Shown: positions 10,614-19,511 of the stretch, piece after piece | Layout of the letters: each line of letters starts with the position of its first letter | Position numbering within the stretch: the first letter of the stretch is position 1 | From: a bacterium | GTDB taxonomy: Bacteria; Planctomycetota; UBA1135; UBA2386 | DNA length: 64,000 nucleotides | Direction of reading: 5' to 3' | Assembly (NCBI GenBank): GCA_030432695.1 | Contig: JAUILN010000001.1 | Location: 310,001 to 374,000 of the forward strand | Translations under genes and position numbers: made by a program | The notes under the pieces: generated by a model | The model's input: the letters and a program-made list of their open reading frames with translations, nothing else | The model's database searches: none | What the model was told of the DNA's origin: nothing

Positions 10614-11234
10614 TCAGTCGAGGTCGCTGCGCGCGGCGACCACGCGGTCGACCAACCCGTATTCGAGCGCCTCGTTGGCGTTGAGCCAGAAGTCGCGGCG
10701 GGCGTCTTCGAGGACGCGCTCGGTGGTCTGGCCGGTCGCCTCGGAGATGATCCGGACGTAGCGCTCGCGCAGCTTGAGGACCTCGCGCGCGGTGATGTCG
10801 AGATCGCTGGCGGTGCCGCGCCCGGCGGTCGACGGCTGGTGGATCATGAATCGCGACTCCGGCAGCGTGAACCGCTGGTCCTTGTCGGCCGCGAGGTGGA
10901 CCAGAATGCCCGCCGACGCGCACAGGCCGTTGACGATCGTCCGGACCGGACAGCGCACGAAACGCAGCATGTCGTAGATCGCGAAGCCGGAGTCGGCGCT
11001 CCCGCCTGGCGAGTTGATCAACACGGTGACCGGCTTCTCGGGGTCGGCGGCCTCCATCACGAACAGGCGCTCGGCGCAGGTCCGCGCCAACACGTCGGTG
11101 ATGGGCCCGAAGACCAGCAGGGTGCGGCTCTCGACCAGATGCTTCTCGAGGAAGCTGCCAGGGCTCTTGGCCTGGTTCTCCTCGGCGTCGTCGGCAAGGT
11201 TCGGACGGATCACGGGGGACTCGTTCAAGGGCAT
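10614..11234 (-). CDS. clpP: ATP-dependent Clp protease proteolytic subunit
   Basis: A 206-residue cytoplasmic serine protease that forms two stacked heptamers and degrades proteins delivered by ClpX/ClpA-type ATPases. The catalytic triad is visible: Ser107 in GLCASAGILV, His132 in RFMIHQPS and Asp181 in RRDFWLNANEA. The oxyanion strand INSPGGSADSG is present. The ATG at 11234 is preceded by AGGAG at 6 nt, which settles the start, although the frame is open much further upstream. ASAGIL replaces the more usual AASMGA around the nucleophile, as in ClpP paralogues of bacteria with several copies, so it may be one of several. No clpX is adjacent. Confidence 0.93.
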   Translation of the reverse strand: MPLNESPVIRPNLADDAEENQAKSPGSFLEKHLVESRTLLVFGPITDVLARTCAERLFVMEAADPEKPVTVLINSPGGSADSGFAIYDMLRFVRCPVRTIVNGLCASAGILVHLAADKDQRFTLPESRFMIHQPSTAGRGTASDLDITAREVLKLRERYVRIISEATGQTTERVLEDARRDFWLNANEALEYGLVDRVVAARSDLD

Positions 11235-11329
11235 CGAAACTCCTGGGAGCACCGCCGGAGTGGCAGGGGCCCCCTGGTTCTTCGGGATTCGGGGCCGCCA
11301 CGGTTGAGCCCGGCGACAGCGCGCCGAAC

Positions 11330-11358
11330 GGGATAAACGGCTGGGCGCAGCGGCGCAA
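11330..11358 (-). promoter_or_regulatory. candidate promoter of clpP
   Basis: Read on the minus strand: TTGCGC, 17-bp spacer, TATCCC, about 95 nt upstream of the clpP start. Box quality is moderate. Confidence 0.35.
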
Positions 11359-11778
11359 GCAAAGAGAGCGGGCGTGACCGTGCTCGTCGTGGGGTCGGTC
11401 GAGGTGATCGGCACCGCTCGCGATTTTCCCCGGTCGCCAGGGTTGCTCCTCACCGGCCCGCGCGTTAACCTCGGCGCTGACCGAGGTGGTGCGTGCACTG
11501 CCCATACCTGCGAGCGAGTCAGAAGACCGTTCGCGGACGGTCCGCCGCCCGCTGCGCGCCTCTGGCGCTCTCGGCGGCGAGGGAGGCAATCGCGCTCGAC
11601 TCCGGCCGAGATTCCCCCGCTCCTCCTCTTGTCTGGTCGGTGACTTCCGACCAGACCGGGACCCTGACTTCGACACCGCTCCTCGACCGGGGCGGAACCT
11701 TGTCCGGGTGGAGGAACGTGGGAGAGGCCTGTGAGTCGAGTGAGCCCGCCCTGCGGGCAGGTTGGCCAACCAAGATAG

Positions 11779-11812
11779 AAGCGCCGTAAGGCTGTAGTCC
11801 CGTAAGGCGCTT
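11779..11812. other. stem-loop in the clpP-rho gap
   Basis: aagcgcc (11779-11785) pairs with ggcgctt (11806-11812). Inside lies a direct repeat cgtaagg (once after each arm boundary) around ctgtagtc. It could be part of a small RNA or a terminator; no U-tract supports the latter. Confidence 0.35.
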
Positions 11813-12547
11813 GCCGATTGGCGGTCGCTCCCGGCCGGACGGTCTGCCGATTCCGGCCGGTTCCGATCGACTGGGGGCTTCCGCCCGGAATTCCGAGTGA
11901 CGAGATCCGAGCAGGTTCCGCGACCGACACACGCGACCCGAACACCTCCGATCCCCGAGACCAAGCTCTCGCCGGCGTGAGCCGTCGGTCGATCCTCGCC
12001 GAAGTCCCATCCTGAAGGCCGTTGGCCGGACCGTTGGGCAGGCTGGATCCGCCGCCTCGCGCGCCACCCCGGCGCTCAAACCTCCGAGCAGGCCCTGTTC
12101 CGCGGGGTCCGACCGCTTGCCACGATCGTGGCTCCGCGGGCGGGCGGTCCGCGGGGGGAACCACCGGACTTCGCCTTTCACGGCCCCGACCGTCCGGGGT
12201 GCGTCCGCCGCAGTTGGCTGACGCCCGACGGCGGGGCGCCGCTGGTGCATGAACCGTCCTCCGACCGCTCGAGCGAGTTGCGATGCTCCGACCCTGCAGT
12301 TCGCGCTGCCGGGATGGGGTCTCGGGTATGCCTGCCGATGCGGGGCCGGGTGGTCGCGGCAGCGTTCGGGTCGGCGGGCGACGCGCCCGCCCTCACATCA
12401 ACTTCACGTGACGGGTGGTGAGCGCCCGGCACAGCCGGCCCATCGGGCCGAGGACTCGACGTCCTTCGCGGTGAGCACACCGATCCTCTTGGTGAGTTCA
12501 TTGCGGGGACCGTTCATCCCTGCGTCGGCAGGGACAGGAATCGACTC

Positions 12548-13861
12548 ATGACGCAGAACGATCACGGCCCGGCTGGTGGCGGTGGCAACAACGGACAGAA
12601 GCGCTGGCGCAAGCGTCGCCGGCGGCGCGGCGGCCGCGGAGGGGGAGGCGGCGGCGGAGGCGGCGGCCACGGCGGCGGAGGCGGCGGCCACGGCGGCGAC
12701 TTCGTCCCGGAGATCGATGGCGATACCGAGACCCTTGCCGGGTGTCTCGAACTCCAGAAGGACAAGAGCGGCTGGCTGCGCCACTCGCGCCATATGTATC
12801 TGCCGGACGAGGATGGCTACGACGACGTGTTCGTGCCGTCCGCGGTGGTCCGTCAGAATCGGATCCTCGACGGCAGCTACGTGGTGGGGCAGGGCGGGAC
12901 GCCCGCGAAGGGTCACAAGCGGTTGACGCTGACCGAGGTCGAGTCGATCGACGGGCTGGACCCGGAGGAATCGAAGGACCGCCGGCTGTTCAAGGAACTC
13001 ACCGTGGTCGACCCCGCGCCGATGTTCGTGCTCGCGTCCGAGGACGATGCCGACGTCAGCTTGCGGATCGTCGACCTGCTGTGCCCGATCGGCCGTGGCC
13101 AGCGTGGCCTGATCGTCGCGCCGCCGCGCTCCGGCAAGACGGTGTTGATGCAGAAGATCTGCCACGCCATCGCCGCCAACTACCCGGAAGTCCACATGAT
13201 CGTGCTGCTCATCGACGAGCGGCCCGAAGAGGCGACGGCCTGGAAGCGCGCGGTGGAGGGCGACAACCGCGAGGTCCTGGTGTCGACGCTCGACGAGGGA
13301 CCGAAGCACCACATCGCGGTCTCCGAGATGGCGATCAAGCGCGCGCAACGCCTGGTCGAGACCGGCAAGGACGTGGTGATCCTGCTCGACTCGATCACCC
13401 GCCTGACCCGCGCCTACAACTCGGCGCTCGGCCGTGGCGGCGGTGCGACCATGTCGGGCGGTATCGGCTCGAAGGTCATCGAGCAGCCGAAGAAGTTCTT
13501 CGGCGCGGCCCGCAACTGCGAGGAGGGCGGCTCCCTGACCATCCTCGCGACGACCCTGGTCGACACCGGCAGCCGGATGGACCAGGTGATCTTCGAGGAG
13601 TTCAAGGGCACCGGCAACATGGAGCTGGTGCTGAACCGTCAACTGGCCGAGCGGCGCATCTTCCCGGCGATCGACATCGAGATGTCGGGCACCCGCAAGG
13701 AGGAGCTGCTGCTGACCCCGGGTGTGATCAAGAGCATCTACACGCTGCGGCGGGTGCTCGCGCGGCTCAACGTCCTCGACAGCATGCCGATGCTGATCGA
13801 CAAGCTCGGCAAGACGCGCAGCAACGCGGAGTTCCTCAACTCCTTCCGCGTCGACGACTGA
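12548..13861 (+). CDS. rho: transcription termination factor Rho
   Basis: A 437-residue hexameric RNA-dependent ATPase helicase that ends transcription. Residues 1-50 are low-complexity: a basic patch [13 protein letters not shown], then a glycine/histidine run. They replace the helical Rho N-terminal subdomain of E. coli. The RNA-binding OB domain follows (about 60-135, [15 protein letters not shown]). The ATPase core has the P-loop APPRSGKT (residues 191-198), Walker [11 protein letters not shown] (near 276-285), and the Q and R loops with [20 protein letters not shown]. The core is highly conserved, so the protein should be active. Glycine/arginine-rich inserts in Rho are known from other phyla and have been tied to RNA binding or phase separation. 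Confidence 0.97.
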   Translation: MTQNDHGPAGGGGNNGQKRWRKRRRRRGGRGGGGGGGGGGHGGGGGGHGGDFVPEIDGDTETLAGCLELQKDKSGWLRHSRHMYLPDEDGYDDVFVPSAVVRQNRILDGSYVVGQGGTPAKGHKRLTLTEVESIDGLDPEESKDRRLFKELTVVDPAPMFVLASEDDADVSLRIVDLLCPIGRGQRGLIVAPPRSGKTVLMQKICHAIAANYPEVHMIVLLIDERPEEATAWKRAVEGDNREVLVSTLDEGPKHHIAVSEMAIKRAQRLVETGKDVVILLDSITRLTRAYNSALGRGGGATMSGGIGSKVIEQPKKFFGAARNCEEGGSLTILATTLVDTGSRMDQVIFEEFKGTGNMELVLNRQLAERRIFPAIDIEMSGTRKEELLLTPGVIKSIYTLRRVLARLNVLDSMPMLIDKLGKTRSNAEFLNSFRVDD

Positions 13862-14110
13862 CGCTCGCGACTTCGTGACCTGCGGTCGGGCGGTCGATTC
13901 GGCCGTCGGTCCGCGAGGTCGCAGCTCGTCACCGAACACGGTGACGCGCGGGTCGACGCGGACTAGCGACGGCCCTGCGAAGCCCCCGGCGACCAGCGGA
14001 GCCGCGCTTTCGTGCCGGTCTTCCCTCTGCTCGCTCCGAACCGACCGCGTCGCGGTTCCGGTCCGGTCGCTCCGATCCCCGGCTCTGATCCCCCAAGCTC
14101 CGGACGTGCG

Positions 14111-15130
14111 ATGATCGAGGTAGAGAACCTCCAGAAGGACTACGGCCCGGCGCGCGCGCTGCAGGGCATCTCGTTCCAGGTCCGCCGCGGCGAGGTGGTC
14201 GGTTTCCTCGGGCCCAACGGGGCCGGCAAGTCGACCACGATGCGGATCCTCACCGGCTACCTGCTGCCGACCGGTGGGCGAGCGTCGGTGCTCGGAATGG
14301 ACGTGGTGAACGAGTCCCTGGCGGTGCGCCAGCGCATCGGCTACCTGCCCGAGTCGACCCCGCTCTATACCGAGATGAGGGTCGACGAGTACCTGCGTTT
14401 CGCCGCCGAGATCCGCGGCGTGCCCGGCCGCGACGTGAAGCGCGCGGTCGCGCGGGTCGTCGACGCGTGCGGCCTCGAGCGGGTGGTCGGCAAGGACATC
14501 CACGAGCTGTCGAAGGGCTATCGGCAGCGCGTCGGGCTCGCCCAGGCGATGGTCCACGAACCGGACCTGTTGATCCTCGACGAGCCGACCTCGGGCCTCG
14601 ACCCGAACCAGATCGTCGAGGTCCGTGCGTTGATCCAGCGGCTCGGCACCGAGCACACGGTGCTCCTGTCGACGCACTACCTGCAGGAGGTCGAGGCGGC
14701 GTGCTCGCGCGTGCTGGTGATCGACCGCGGACGGCTCGTCGCGGATGGGACCCGCGACGAGCTGGTTGCGGCGCTGCCACTTGGCGGCGTGCTGTTGCGG
14801 GTAGCTGCCGACCGTGCCGCATTGGCCCGAGCGCTGCAGTTGCCGGTCGACGACCTGATCGAGCTGCCCGCTGACCGCGGCATCCGAGGCTTCCGACTCG
14901 CCGTCTCGCTGCTGCCGGAACACGAAATCGCCCGGCGGATCACCGCCGCGGGGATCGCGCTGCACGAACTGGCGCCGCTCCGCCCGAGCCTGGAGGACGC
15001 CTTCCGTTCGCTGACGCTCGGGAGTGACCCCGGCGGCCGACTCGGTGCGCAGGGCAGCACCGGAAACGAGCGCATCGGCGACGAGAGCGCCGAGGATGGC
15101 GCCAGTCGCGAGGGAGGCGGAATTGACTGA
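14111..15130 (+). CDS. ABC transporter ATP-binding protein, GldA-like
   Basis: A 339-residue ATPase subunit. Walker A is GPNGAGKST (near residues 36-44), the signature LSKGYRQRVGLAQA, Walker B LLILDEPTSGLDP, and a switch histidine in LLSTHYLQE. An acidic/glycine-rich C-terminal extension (about 310-339) is not part of the domain. Adjacent genes encode a permease of the GldF type, a GldG-like protein and a DUF4340 protein, all overlapping or a few bp apart. That set is known as the gliding-motility or 'auxiliary' ABC transporter; outside Bacteroidetes its substrate is unknown. The start is the ATG at 14111, where MIEVENLQKDYG begins normally. Confidence 0.93.
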   Translation: MIEVENLQKDYGPARALQGISFQVRRGEVVGFLGPNGAGKSTTMRILTGYLLPTGGRASVLGMDVVNESLAVRQRIGYLPESTPLYTEMRVDEYLRFAAEIRGVPGRDVKRAVARVVDACGLERVVGKDIHELSKGYRQRVGLAQAMVHEPDLLILDEPTSGLDPNQIVEVRALIQRLGTEHTVLLSTHYLQEVEAACSRVLVIDRGRLVADGTRDELVAALPLGGVLLRVAADRAALARALQLPVDDLIELPADRGIRGFRLAVSLLPEHEIARRITAAGIALHELAPLRPSLEDAFRSLTLGSDPGGRLGAQGSTGNERIGDESAEDGASREGGGID

Positions 15131-15926
15131 TCCAGCGATCCTGATGGCCCCGAAGCCCGCCGCGCCGCACGCGAACTCGGCGCTCCGCGACGCTGTCGTG
15201 GTGATGCGGCGCGAGCTCCGCAGCTACTTCCTGTCGCCCATCGCCTACGTGTTCGGTGCGCTGTTCCTGGCCGCGCAGCTCTACTTCACCGTCGCCTACG
15301 CGGGCGTCATCGACCACGGCCGCCCCGCCAACCTGTCGGTGTTCTTCGGCCTGTTGCCGACGGTGTTCCTGCTGTTCCTGCCCGGCCTGTCGATGCGGCT
15401 GTGGGCCGAGGAGCGCAAGCTCGGCACGATCGAGCTGCTGATGACCTTCCCGGTGCGTCCGGGCTCGCTGATCTTCGGCAAGTTCTTCGCGGCGCTCGGC
15501 TACCTCGCGCTGCTCCTGCTGCTGACGATCGGTCTGCCCTGGACGCTCGACGTCGCCGGTGACCTGGACTGGAAGCCGGTGGTGGGCGGCTACCTGGCAA
15601 GCCTGCTGCTGGCGGGCTCGTACCTGTCGGTGGGAATGTTCTTCTCCAGTCTGACCCGCGACCAGATCGTCGCGATGCTGACCTCGCTGGTGGCCTTGGC
15701 GCTGTTCGTAGCACCGGTCACCCCGCGCGGCGTGGTGATCATGGAGCAGGCCGGCCTGCCGACATTGGCGGTGCAGTTCCTGCGCGGCATCAGCCCGTTC
15801 GAGTACTTCCAGAGCATTTCGCGCGGGGTCCTCGACATCGGCGACCTGGTGTTCTACGCGGCGTTCTGCGGGTTCTTCCTGCACCTGAACGCGATGATCC
15901 TGCGCGGCCGGAGGGAGCGCGGATGA
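15123..15926 (+). CDS. ABC transporter permease, GldF-like
   Basis: A 267-residue integral membrane protein with six predicted helices; it contains ELRSYFLSPIAYVFGALF and MRLWAEERKLGTIELLMTFP, hallmarks of ABC-2 permeases of the GldF group. I chose the TTG at 15123 because GGGAGG lies 5 nt before it and it overlaps the ATPase stop by 8 bp, indicating coupling. The ATG at 15144 is the alternative. An in-frame ATG at 15024 lies inside the ATPase gene and is less likely. It should form the channel with the ATPase upstream and the GldG-like protein downstream. Confidence 0.9.
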   Translation: MTDPAILMAPKPAAPHANSALRDAVVVMRRELRSYFLSPIAYVFGALFLAAQLYFTVAYAGVIDHGRPANLSVFFGLLPTVFLLFLPGLSMRLWAEERKLGTIELLMTFPVRPGSLIFGKFFAALGYLALLLLLTIGLPWTLDVAGDLDWKPVVGGYLASLLLAGSYLSVGMFFSSLTRDQIVAMLTSLVALALFVAPVTPRGVVIMEQAGLPTLAVQFLRGISPFEYFQSISRGVLDIGDLVFYAAFCGFFLHLNAMILRGRRERG

Positions 15927-17989
15927 GTTTCGACGGACTCAAGCGTGCGTTGCAGATCACGCTGCACCTCGGGCTGCTCCTCGCGGTCCTGTCGATGACG
16001 GTGTTCCTGGCCCGCCGCCATGGTCCGCGCATCGACCTGACCACCGAGGGGCTGTACTCGCTGACCGACTCGACGCAGCGGGTCCTCGAACGACTCGACG
16101 AACGCCTGCACATCGAGGCGTTCTTCAGCCCCGACGAGGCGCTCGGCAGCGGCTTCCAGGAGTCGCGGCGCACGCTGCGCTTCGTGCTCGACGAATACCG
16201 CCAGCAGGGCCGCGGGCGGGTCACGGTGCAGTACTTCGATCCGAGCGACGAGGCGGTGCGGAAACGCGCCGAGCGGATCGGGCTGCGTTCCGAGCGGATC
16301 CAGGACCTGGAAGGCACGACGCTCTCGAGCAAGGAGATCTGGCAGGGTTTCCGGCTGTTGTACGGCGGCAAGAAGCAGAAAGTCGTGCCGTTCGTCGGCT
16401 TCGACCGGCGGCCGGCGATGTACGAAGCCGCGCTGACCCCGTTGATCAAGGCGTTGACGGTCACGGACCGGCCGCGGATCGGCGTGATCGCCTGGCTCGG
16501 GCCCGCACCCGCGCCCGGGCCGAACACGCCGCGCTCGCAGCGCGAGGGGCCGTCGGCCTACGACCGCGTGCTGAACATGGAGGAAGTCACCGACCGCTAC
16601 GAGCTGGTCGGCCTCGACATCTCCGAAGGTCAGCACGTGCCGCAGGACATCCAGACGCTGATCCTGATCCGGCCGCTGCGATTGAGTGACCGGCAGAAGT
16701 ACGTCATCGACCAGTTCCTGATGCGCGGCGGCAAGCTGGCGGTGTTCGCCGACACCGCAGACGTGTCACTCGGCAGTGCGCGGCGGATGCTGGTCAGCGA
16801 GCAGCGCTACGACGCCAAGGACGCCAAGCTGTCGTTCCAGGAGCAGCTCGCGAGCTACGGGATCGCGGTCTCCGACGAGGTGGTGTTCGACGGGTTGTCG
16901 AATCAGGTGCCGTTCGCGTTCTCGGTGGTCGCTCCGGTCAACGGACAACTGCAGCGTTCGATGGCGAGAGCGGACTATCCCTATTGGTTCCAGCCGACCG
17001 CGGTCGACTGGGCCAGCCAGGCGCGACAGTTCGCGACCGATTCCGAGGGCCGCGTCGACGAGGCGCGGGCCGACATCTACCGGGGCACCTTGAAGCCGGG
17101 TGTCACCGAGGAGGCGCTGCAGGCCTTCATGAGTCCGGCGTTGTTCTGGCCCTGTCCGGTCGAGGTTGCCGAGGACGTGCCCGACGGTGTCGATGCCGAG
17201 GTGCTGATGCGCACCTCGCCGCGTTCGGCGAGCCACAACCCGGTGCGGCTGACCGACCTGAACCCGGTCGCCGACCTCGACAACCCGCGGGTCTCGTACG
17301 AGGCGTTCCAGCGTCGCACCATGTCCTACCTCGACGGTGAGCGCGAGTTGGCCCGGCAGTTCGGCCTGATGGTTCGCGCCGAGGGTCGCTTCCCGTCGTA
17401 CTTCGAGGGTCGGCAGATCCCGCAGCGTCCGCGCGAGGAGGCGGCTGGAGAGACCGCGGAGGCAAGTGATCCGCTCGACGAACCGGTCGGCGGGGATCCA
17501 CTCGCCGGCGGTGACGAGGATCCGATCGGCCCCGACCCCGACGCCGCCGCGGGGACCACCGAGGCCCCGGCTGCCGACGAACCCGCACCGATCTTCGTGG
17601 CGCGGCCCGGCGCCCGCCTGATCGTCATCGGCGACTCCGACTTCATCCGCGACGACCTGGTCAGTGGTGCCTACCAGCAGCTCGGTGGTCCCGTGTCGAC
17701 CATCGGCCGGCTGTTCTTCGTGAACCTCCTCGACTGGCTGGCCGAGGACCGCGATCTGTTCGACCTGCGGGTCAAGCACTTCGCCGACCGGCAGCAGCGC
17801 TACGTGACCGACGTCGGCATGAACGCCAACTCGGCGCGGCGCCTGGAGGAGCAGAAGGACAGCCGGGTGTTCTGGGTGCGTTTCCTGAACATCGCGCTGC
17901 CGCCGCTGCTGCTGATCGGCTTCGGCGTCGGCCTCGGCGTGATGCGCCGGATCAAGAAGCAGAACTTCCTGCTCACCCTCAGTCGTTGA
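15923..17989 (+). CDS. GldG-like ABC transporter auxiliary protein
   Basis: A 688-residue protein with an N-terminal membrane helix (about 13-30) and a C-terminal one (about 653-672). The large extracytoplasmic region begins with RRHGPRIDLTTEGLYSLTDST, the typical start of the GldG/DUF7088 family (sequence after the first helix announcing 'D.T....lYSLS'). An insert rich in acidic residues and proline lies at about 510-560, followed by ARPGARLIVIGDSDFIRDD, the conserved C-terminal block. Its ATG overlaps the permease stop (ATGA). Members of this family resemble IFT52-type binding domains; substrate unknown. Confidence 0.9.
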   Translation: MSFDGLKRALQITLHLGLLLAVLSMTVFLARRHGPRIDLTTEGLYSLTDSTQRVLERLDERLHIEAFFSPDEALGSGFQESRRTLRFVLDEYRQQGRGRVTVQYFDPSDEAVRKRAERIGLRSERIQDLEGTTLSSKEIWQGFRLLYGGKKQKVVPFVGFDRRPAMYEAALTPLIKALTVTDRPRIGVIAWLGPAPAPGPNTPRSQREGPSAYDRVLNMEEVTDRYELVGLDISEGQHVPQDIQTLILIRPLRLSDRQKYVIDQFLMRGGKLAVFADTADVSLGSARRMLVSEQRYDAKDAKLSFQEQLASYGIAVSDEVVFDGLSNQVPFAFSVVAPVNGQLQRSMARADYPYWFQPTAVDWASQARQFATDSEGRVDEARADIYRGTLKPGVTEEALQAFMSPALFWPCPVEVAEDVPDGVDAEVLMRTSPRSASHNPVRLTDLNPVADLDNPRVSYEAFQRRTMSYLDGERELARQFGLMVRAEGRFPSYFEGRQIPQRPREEAAGETAEASDPLDEPVGGDPLAGGDEDPIGPDPDAAAGTTEAPAADEPAPIFVARPGARLIVIGDSDFIRDDLVSGAYQQLGGPVSTIGRLFFVNLLDWLAEDRDLFDLRVKHFADRQQRYVTDVGMNANSARRLEEQKDSRVFWVRFLNIALPPLLLIGFGVGLGVMRRIKKQNFLLTLSR

Positions 17990-18002
17990 CGGAGCGAACG
18001 GA

Positions 18003-19118
18003 ATGAAGCGGACCAACCTGATCCTGGGCGTGCTGGCGCTGGTGCTCGCCATCCCGACCTGGCTGACGCTGCGCGACGACCGGACCATCTTCGTGTCGCT
18101 CGACGACGTGCCGGCGTTGTTCGAGGGCTTCACCGCCGCAAACGTCGCGGTGGTGGACGTCGCGGTGCCGCAGCGCGGCGAGGACGGCGCCGCAGTCCGC
18201 GACGACAACGGCAACCTGCAGTTCGACTCGGTGCGTCTGCAGCGGGTCGACCAGGACGACGAGGCGGCGTGGATCCTCTCCGGCGACACCCCGTTGGCCG
18301 GGGTACCGGTCCGCTACGAGATGGTCCGCGATCTGATCCTCGAACCGCTCGGCGAGGTCCAGCTCGGCGACGAGGCGATCGTCCGCCGCGACGCGGCGCC
18401 GGACGACCTGCGGCGCTTCGGCCTGGCCGACGACCAGGCGACCCGGATCCGTTGCTACGGCGCCGCGAACCCACCTCCGATCGTCGCGGAGTTGCTGCTC
18501 GGCTCCGATGCGAGTGGCGGGCAGGTCGGCGAGGACGCGGTACGCGGCTACTTCGTCCGCGCCGCCGACTCCAACGACGTGGTCCTGCACGAGCGGGTCT
18601 ACTGGCTGCTCAGCGTCGAGCCGAATGCCTGGATCGACCGCAAGGCCTTCACCCTGCCGGTCGACGAGGCGGTGGAGGTGGTGCTCTGCAACCGCGACAC
18701 CCGCGCCCAGGACCGATACCCCGACGACCGCTGCGTCGTCGCGCGTGCCAGCGCGACCGCGCCCGACTGGGAGCGACGCGAGGGCGCCGAGGATCGCGGC
18801 GCGGTCCGGAACACCGAGATCCACGGTTTCCTCAGGAGCCTGTCGAGCCTGACCGTCGAGCAGTTCCTCGAGCCGCTCCCCGGTGCCGGCCCGGAGCTCG
18901 ACGCGCTGCTCGGCCGCTACGGTCTGGCGCGCCCGCAGACCTGGGTCGAGGTGGCGCTCGCCGACGGCACGCGATTGCGCGTCGAGGTCGGCAACGAGGT
19001 GCCTGGCCAGAACCAGTACTACGTGCGCCTCAGCACGATCCCGTTCGTGGTGACCGCCGGCGAGTGGGTGCTTTCGGCGTTGGTGCGCGACCCGACGGAT
19101 TGGTTCGAACCCCGGTAG
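18003..19118 (+). CDS. DUF4340 domain protein
   Basis: A 371-residue protein with an N-terminal hydrophobic anchor (MKRTNLILGVLALVLAIPTWLTL). It is a single beta-rich domain outside the membrane, containing ADDQATRIRCYG and VYWLLSVEPNAWIDRKAF. DUF4340 proteins nearly always follow the GldG-like subunit in this type of ABC cluster. The gene starts 13 bp after the GldG-like stop. It probably completes the transporter. Function not known in any organism as far as I can recall. Confidence 0.88.
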   Translation: MKRTNLILGVLALVLAIPTWLTLRDDRTIFVSLDDVPALFEGFTAANVAVVDVAVPQRGEDGAAVRDDNGNLQFDSVRLQRVDQDDEAAWILSGDTPLAGVPVRYEMVRDLILEPLGEVQLGDEAIVRRDAAPDDLRRFGLADDQATRIRCYGAANPPPIVAELLLGSDASGGQVGEDAVRGYFVRAADSNDVVLHERVYWLLSVEPNAWIDRKAFTLPVDEAVEVVLCNRDTRAQDRYPDDRCVVARASATAPDWERREGAEDRGAVRNTEIHGFLRSLSSLTVEQFLEPLPGAGPELDALLGRYGLARPQTWVEVALADGTRLRVEVGNEVPGQNQYYVRLSTIPFVVTAGEWVLSALVRDPTDWFEPR

Positions 19119-19511
19119 CGCTGGAGCGCCAGCAGACCATCGGGACCTTGGCCGCGCTGACGGTGTTGTTTGGATCTACCCCTTCCGAGAGTCAGCGCTG
19201 GGCGCGCCGATTCTCGGAAGTGGCAGAGCAGTGACCTGAACCGTGTCCGTGACATGGATCGGGAAACGGACCCGCGCCCACCCCATGTCGCCGATCCTGG
19301 AGCCATTGCGCTTTGGTGTAAGGCGCAGTCGTGCGCACGGTCATCCGCCGGGCACGTGGAGTCGGCACGCGCAACAAGAATCAATGAAGGGGGCCTGCTC
19401 TACTTGCGCACTTCGTGCGGCACCGGGAAGTTCTCGGGCCCATTCCTCGAGGCGAGGGCTCGTCGAACGCGCGCGCCCGTCGAGGATCCATTTCATCGGT
19501 CCGAACACATC
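19119..19511. other. gap before the jelly-roll protein gene, holds the shared 30-nt motif
   Basis: This 393-bp gap contains an imperfect hairpin (tccgag near 19187 with ctcgga near 19213) and the second copy of a 30-nt motif at 19233-19262. The upstream in-frame extension of the next gene covers part of it but is not protein-like. No other gene is visible. Confidence 0.5.
19233..19262 (+). promoter_or_regulatory. 30-nt motif shared with 6881-6910
   Basis: Second copy of the motif gacctgaaccg/gtccg/catggatcg with identical internal spacing, about 250 bp before the ATG of a secreted protein gene. GAACC resembles the -35 element used by some ECF sigma factors, but I cannot see a matching -10. 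Confidence 0.45.

Larger units (their letters stand above)
11235..12547. other. 1.3-kb gene-free gap between divergent clpP and rho
   Basis: The largest non-coding stretch in the window. The frames that stay open are arginine/serine-rich and lack start sites or family resemblance. I see the likely clpP promoter (11330-11358), a palindrome ggttggccaacc near 11760, a GC hairpin gcccgccctgcgggc just before it, and a larger stem-loop at 11779-11812. I looked for the conserved cores of RNase P RNA and SRP RNA on both strands and did not find them. A long leader for rho is possible, since rho is often autoregulated through its leader. Confidence 0.5.

Noticed and set aside
11235..12164. N-terminal extension of ClpP by about 310 residues
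   Set aside because: The stretch is Arg/Ser/Pro-rich and AGGAG precedes the internal ATG at 11234, where the ClpP fold begins.
11235..12547. RNase P RNA or SRP RNA gene in the clpP-rho gap
   Set aside because: I searched by eye on both strands for the conserved cores (GAGGAAAGTCC-type; GGAAGCAGCC-type) and found neither.
12404..14965. An 853-codon minus-strand frame opposite rho and the ABC ATPase
   Set aside because: Antisense to two genes with clear Walker motifs; no own family features.
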